Below, one piece after another: positions 6,309 to 7,989 of a stretch of 7,989 bases of DNA; the stretch's first letter is position 1, and each line of letters starts with the position of its first letter. Source of the DNA: Armatimonadota bacterium (GTDB lineage Bacteria > Armatimonadota > UBA5829); NCBI GenBank assembly GCA_026415535.1, contig JAOAGX010000091.1, forward strand, positions 1 through 7,989. Reading direction: 5' to 3'. The position numbers and the translations under genes were made by a program. A model generated the notes under the pieces. It was not told where the DNA came from. It did not search any database and saw only the letters and a program-made list of their open reading frames with translations.

Positions 6309-6337
6309 AGTATAACGTTTTCCGTTTGACCGTGCAA
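6309..6337 (-). promoter_or_regulatory. Likely sigma70-type promoter of the corrinoid gene
   Basis: On the - strand TTGCAC (6332-6337) and TATACT (6309-6314) are separated by exactly 17 bases. The -10 box matches the consensus at five of six positions; the -35 box matches only its leading TTG. The start of transcription would be near 6302, which is the first base of the structured leader. The corrinoid gene could therefore be expressed apart from arsM. Confidence 0.6.
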
Positions 6338-6413
6338 GGCCGAGCTGGAATAGTAAGTTGTTGCGATGAGAACATTTTCGCCAATTTTTTCGCTTAGTTG
6401 AGTAGCCTCGAAT

Positions 6414-6448
6414 TGCTGAGAACACCGATTTTGTGTTCTATCGCAGCA
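6414..6448 (-). other. Hairpin just after the arsM stop codon
   Basis: On the - strand TGCTG, a four-base bulge and AGAACAC pair with GTGTTCT and CAGCA across a seven-base loop. This gives 12 pairs beginning three bases after the arsM TAG. No T-run follows, so it is not a standard intrinsic terminator. It could be a 3' end stabiliser, a processing site, or a rho-assisted end of the upstream transcript. The rest of the gap up to the promoter at 6337 shows nothing else I can name. Confidence 0.5.
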
Positions 6449-6450
6449 GC

Positions 6451-7275
6451 CTAAATTTTTACGTCGCCGGGATATTTGTGCGCTTCGATGTACACGCTAA
6501 ATACCGAATCTTCCAGGCAGCATGGGGTCTCGCCTAGTTCGTCAACAATGCGCCGTGCTACAGGGTTCTGAGTGGTGGAAGCTACACAGGATGAGTCGCC
6601 GTTTACGGTGATCTTGATGTCAGTCAAACCGGAAGACTCGATGATCTTGCAATACTCGTCGACCAGCAATGCTCCAGCTAAGCAGGCAACGTATGCATCT
6701 ACGCTTTTACGTATGTGCTCTGGCAGTTCCTTCATCAGAGCGATATCCGAGATCAACATCCTGCCGCCAGGTTTTAGTACCCTGTAAATTTCTCGGAAGA
6801 CACGCGGCTTGTCGGTCGATAGGTTGATCACACAGTTGCTTATGACCACGTCTACGGATTCGTCTGCCACAGGCAGGTTTTCGATCTCGCCTAGTCGAAA
6901 CTCGACGTTCGTGAACCCGTTTTTATGCGCGGCTTCTCTTGCCAGCTCAATCATCTCCGGCGTCATGTCAACCCCGATGACCCTGCCGGCAGGTCCAACC
7001 TTGTACGAGGCAAGGAAGCAATCCAACCCGCCTCCCGATCCCAGATCCAGAACTATCTCGCCTTCAGAAAGCGATGCGAGTGCGATCGGGTTGCCGCATC
7101 CGAGGCCCATGTTAGCCTCTTCGGGGATATATTTCAGCTCTGCCTCCGAGTATCCTAAGGATTTTGCTAGCGTTCGGGTATCTGAACCGCAGCATCCGCA
7201 TACGCAGCCTTCTTTCTCCATCGCAATTCTTCCGTAAGCTTCTATTATGTTCCGGCGTATTTTCTTTTCGTCCAT
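6451..7275 (-). CDS. arsM: Arsenite S-adenosylmethionine methyltransferase (ArsM-like)
   Basis: ArsM enzymes move methyl groups from S-adenosylmethionine to trivalent arsenic in the cytoplasm, giving mono-, di- and trimethylated forms. The protein has 274 residues. Three cysteines match those that bind As(III) in the family: Cys60 in GLGCGNP, Cys148 in ISNCVINL and Cys198 in ACLAGAL. The SAM-binding motif VLDLGSGGGLDC (75-86), then GVDMTPEM (101-108) and the family segment FRLGEIENLPVAD (126-138) are intact. A Cys cluster (24, 26, 28, 29) near the N-terminus and Cys252-Cys253 are also typical. ATG 7273-7275 has AGAGGA seven bases upstream. It sits between the RACo-type activator and the corrinoid protein, all on one strand, and no arsR, arsB or arsC lies nearby. 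The family assignment is firm; whether arsenic is the true substrate in this setting is an inference. Confidence 0.92.
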   Translation of the reverse strand: MDEKKIRRNIIEAYGRIAMEKEGCVCGCCGSDTRTLAKSLGYSEAELKYIPEEANMGLGCGNPIALASLSEGEIVLDLGSGGGLDCFLASYKVGPAGRVIGVDMTPEMIELAREAAHKNGFTNVEFRLGEIENLPVADESVDVVISNCVINLSTDKPRVFREIYRVLKPGGRMLISDIALMKELPEHIRKSVDAYVACLAGALLVDEYCKIIESSGLTDIKITVNGDSSCVASTTQNPVARRIVDELGETPCCLEDSVFSVYIEAHKYPGDVKI

Positions 7276-7387
7276 TCAATTGTCCTCTCGTACCCGGTTT
7301 CGTTCTGAATACTTGTGAAGTGCCATCAGCAGGAGCTGGGGTTGATCTTTCAGGAAGGTGCTGAAGCGATATACTCCTTAACTGGGC

Positions 7388-7972
7388 CTAGGCGGATTCG
7401 ACTGGTTCGGGAAACATCATTCGGTCCATCAGCTCCGTTTGATAATCTGGCGACACGGCTAGTTCTATATGTTCTGCCGCACGTGCCAATTTACGTGCCA
7501 CCTCGAGTTCCGGTTTCGAAAGAAGTGCAATCCTAGCACCAGCTCCAGCGGCGTTGCCAATGGAGACAACTTTGTCTTTGGCAACCGCCGGAATTAACCC
7601 AATCCTTATTGCGCTTTCCACGCGGATGTAGTTGCCAAAGGCTCCGGCCAGCAGCACTTCTGAAAGATCGCGCTCCGACGCGCCTGCGATTCGCATAAGG
7701 GTGGCGATGGCCGCACGTATGGATCCCTTGGCTAGCTGAAGTTGGCGAATGTCGGACTGGGTGAGCGTGATAGGTCTTCCCGTGCCGGATTCGTTTCTCG
7801 TTGCCAATACAAATTCCGTGCCTGATTCTCCTTGGATCAATCGTTGTCGCACCGATTCTTTGGCCGAAACTGCCTCATCTGCCGAGAGCAACCGTCCCGA
7901 CTCGTCGATCAATCCCGCATCTAGCATCTGCGCGATCACATCTACTAATCCTGAACCACATATTCCTATCGG
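7388..7972 (-). CDS. RACo-type corrinoid activation protein, C-terminal ATPase domain (5' part missing)
   Basis: RACo proteins use ATP to reduce inactive Co(II) corrinoid proteins back to Co(I). Only the last 194 residues are present; the coding strand runs off the contig. Seen here are the ASKHA-type nucleotide-binding motifs GICGSGLVD (3-11), LLAGAFGN (107-114) and GNAAGAGA (139-146). The helix segment QSDIRQLQLAKGSIRAAI (72-89) is characteristic of the DUF4445/RACo C-terminal domain. The C-terminus lacks the cysteine clusters found at the end of RamA-type activators. The missing N-terminus is therefore expected to hold a 2Fe-2S ferredoxin domain, as in RACo. Any residues read beyond 7972 come from sequencing adapter, not from the gene. 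The stop is 112 bases before the arsM start with no terminator between, so co-transcription with arsM is likely. A corrinoid protein two genes on is the natural client. Confidence 0.92.
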   Translation of the reverse strand, partial: PIGICGSGLVDVIAQMLDAGLIDESGRLLSADEAVSAKESVRQRLIQGESGTEFVLATRNESGTGRPITLTQSDIRQLQLAKGSIRAAIATLMRIAGASERDLSEVLLAGAFGNYIRVESAIRIGLIPAVAKDKVVSIGNAAGAGARIALLSKPELEVARKLARAAEHIELAVSPDYQTELMDRMMFPEPVESA

Positions 7973-7989
7973 CTGTCTCTTATACACAT
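7973..7989. other. Nextera/Tn5 mosaic-end adapter remnant (artefact)
   Basis: The last 17 bases, CTGTCTCTTATACACAT, equal the first 17 of the 19-base Tn5 mosaic end used in tagmentation libraries. Read on the - strand they add the false residues VYKRQ to the front of the activator protein. This is untrimmed adapter at a contig end, not genomic DNA and not a transposon end: no IS50 sequence adjoins it. Confidence 0.95.

Noticed and set aside
6215..6337. Longer corrinoid protein starting at 6337
   Set aside because: The additional 41 residues do not resemble the family and contain the promoter -10 box and leader stems. A strong ribosome binding site stands before the internal GTG at 6214.
6215..6450. 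Cobalamin riboswitch before the corrinoid gene
   Set aside because: I see no B12-box-like sequence, and the leader from the predicted start is only about 88 bases, much shorter than that class.
6451..7275. Arsenic-resistance (ars) operon
   Set aside because: Only an arsM-like gene is present. No ArsR-type regulator, arsenate reductase or arsenite exporter is encoded in the window.
7276..7326. 16-codon open frame whose TGA abuts the arsM ATG, a possible leader peptide
   Set aside because: It has no ribosome binding site in front of its ATG and no repeated regulatory codons, so chance is the simpler explanation.
7973..7989. Genuine Tn5/IS50 transposon end
   Set aside because: Only the synthetic mosaic-end bases are present, exactly at the contig terminus, which is the mark of tagmentation adapter.

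Overview
The window is a bacterial, gene-dense stretch of roughly balanced base composition, with AGGAGG-type ribosome binding sites and several GTG starts. It carries one complete gene on the + strand (folE) at the left edge. Seven genes on the - strand fill the rest. The right edge ends in 17 bases of the Nextera/Tn5 mosaic-end adapter (7973-7989), so this is a contig end and the last gene is cut by the assembly. The corrinoid protein and RACo-type activator suggest an anaerobe, or an organism able to do corrinoid C1 chemistry without oxygen. I cannot place the phylum from sequence alone; an uncultivated lineage such as Armatimonadota or Chloroflexota is only a guess.

Left part (1-642): GTP cyclohydrolase I, the first step of folate/pterin synthesis, complete and ending in a 69-base convergent gap.

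Middle part (643-5446, all - strand, read right to left): an apparent envelope-glycosylation cassette. Two paralogous four-helix EmrE-superfamily proteins resembling the ArnE/ArnF flippase subunits overlap as TAATG. They are followed by a YfhO-family GT-C membrane protein and then by a second, unnamed GT-C-like membrane protein. By analogy with ArnEF/ArnT and with GtcA/YfhO, the pair would flip a polyprenyl-phosphate sugar that the large proteins transfer outside the cell. No synthase for that lipid-linked sugar is visible.

Right part (5522-7972, - strand, read right to left): a C1/corrinoid cluster. It holds the C-terminal ATPase domain of a RACo-type reductive activator of corrinoid proteins, then an ArsM-like arsenite S-adenosylmethionine methyltransferase, then a stand-alone methyltransferase corrinoid protein. 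The cluster closes with a clear intrinsic terminator. The corrinoid gene also has its own likely sigma70-type promoter, whose predicted start site falls at the first bases of a hand-folded leader RNA (long closing stem, two hairpins, and a ribosome binding site in a hairpin loop). This unusual trio and its leader are the most interesting parts of the window. No substrate-specific methyltransferase and no arsenic-resistance gene (arsR, arsB, arsC) is visible.
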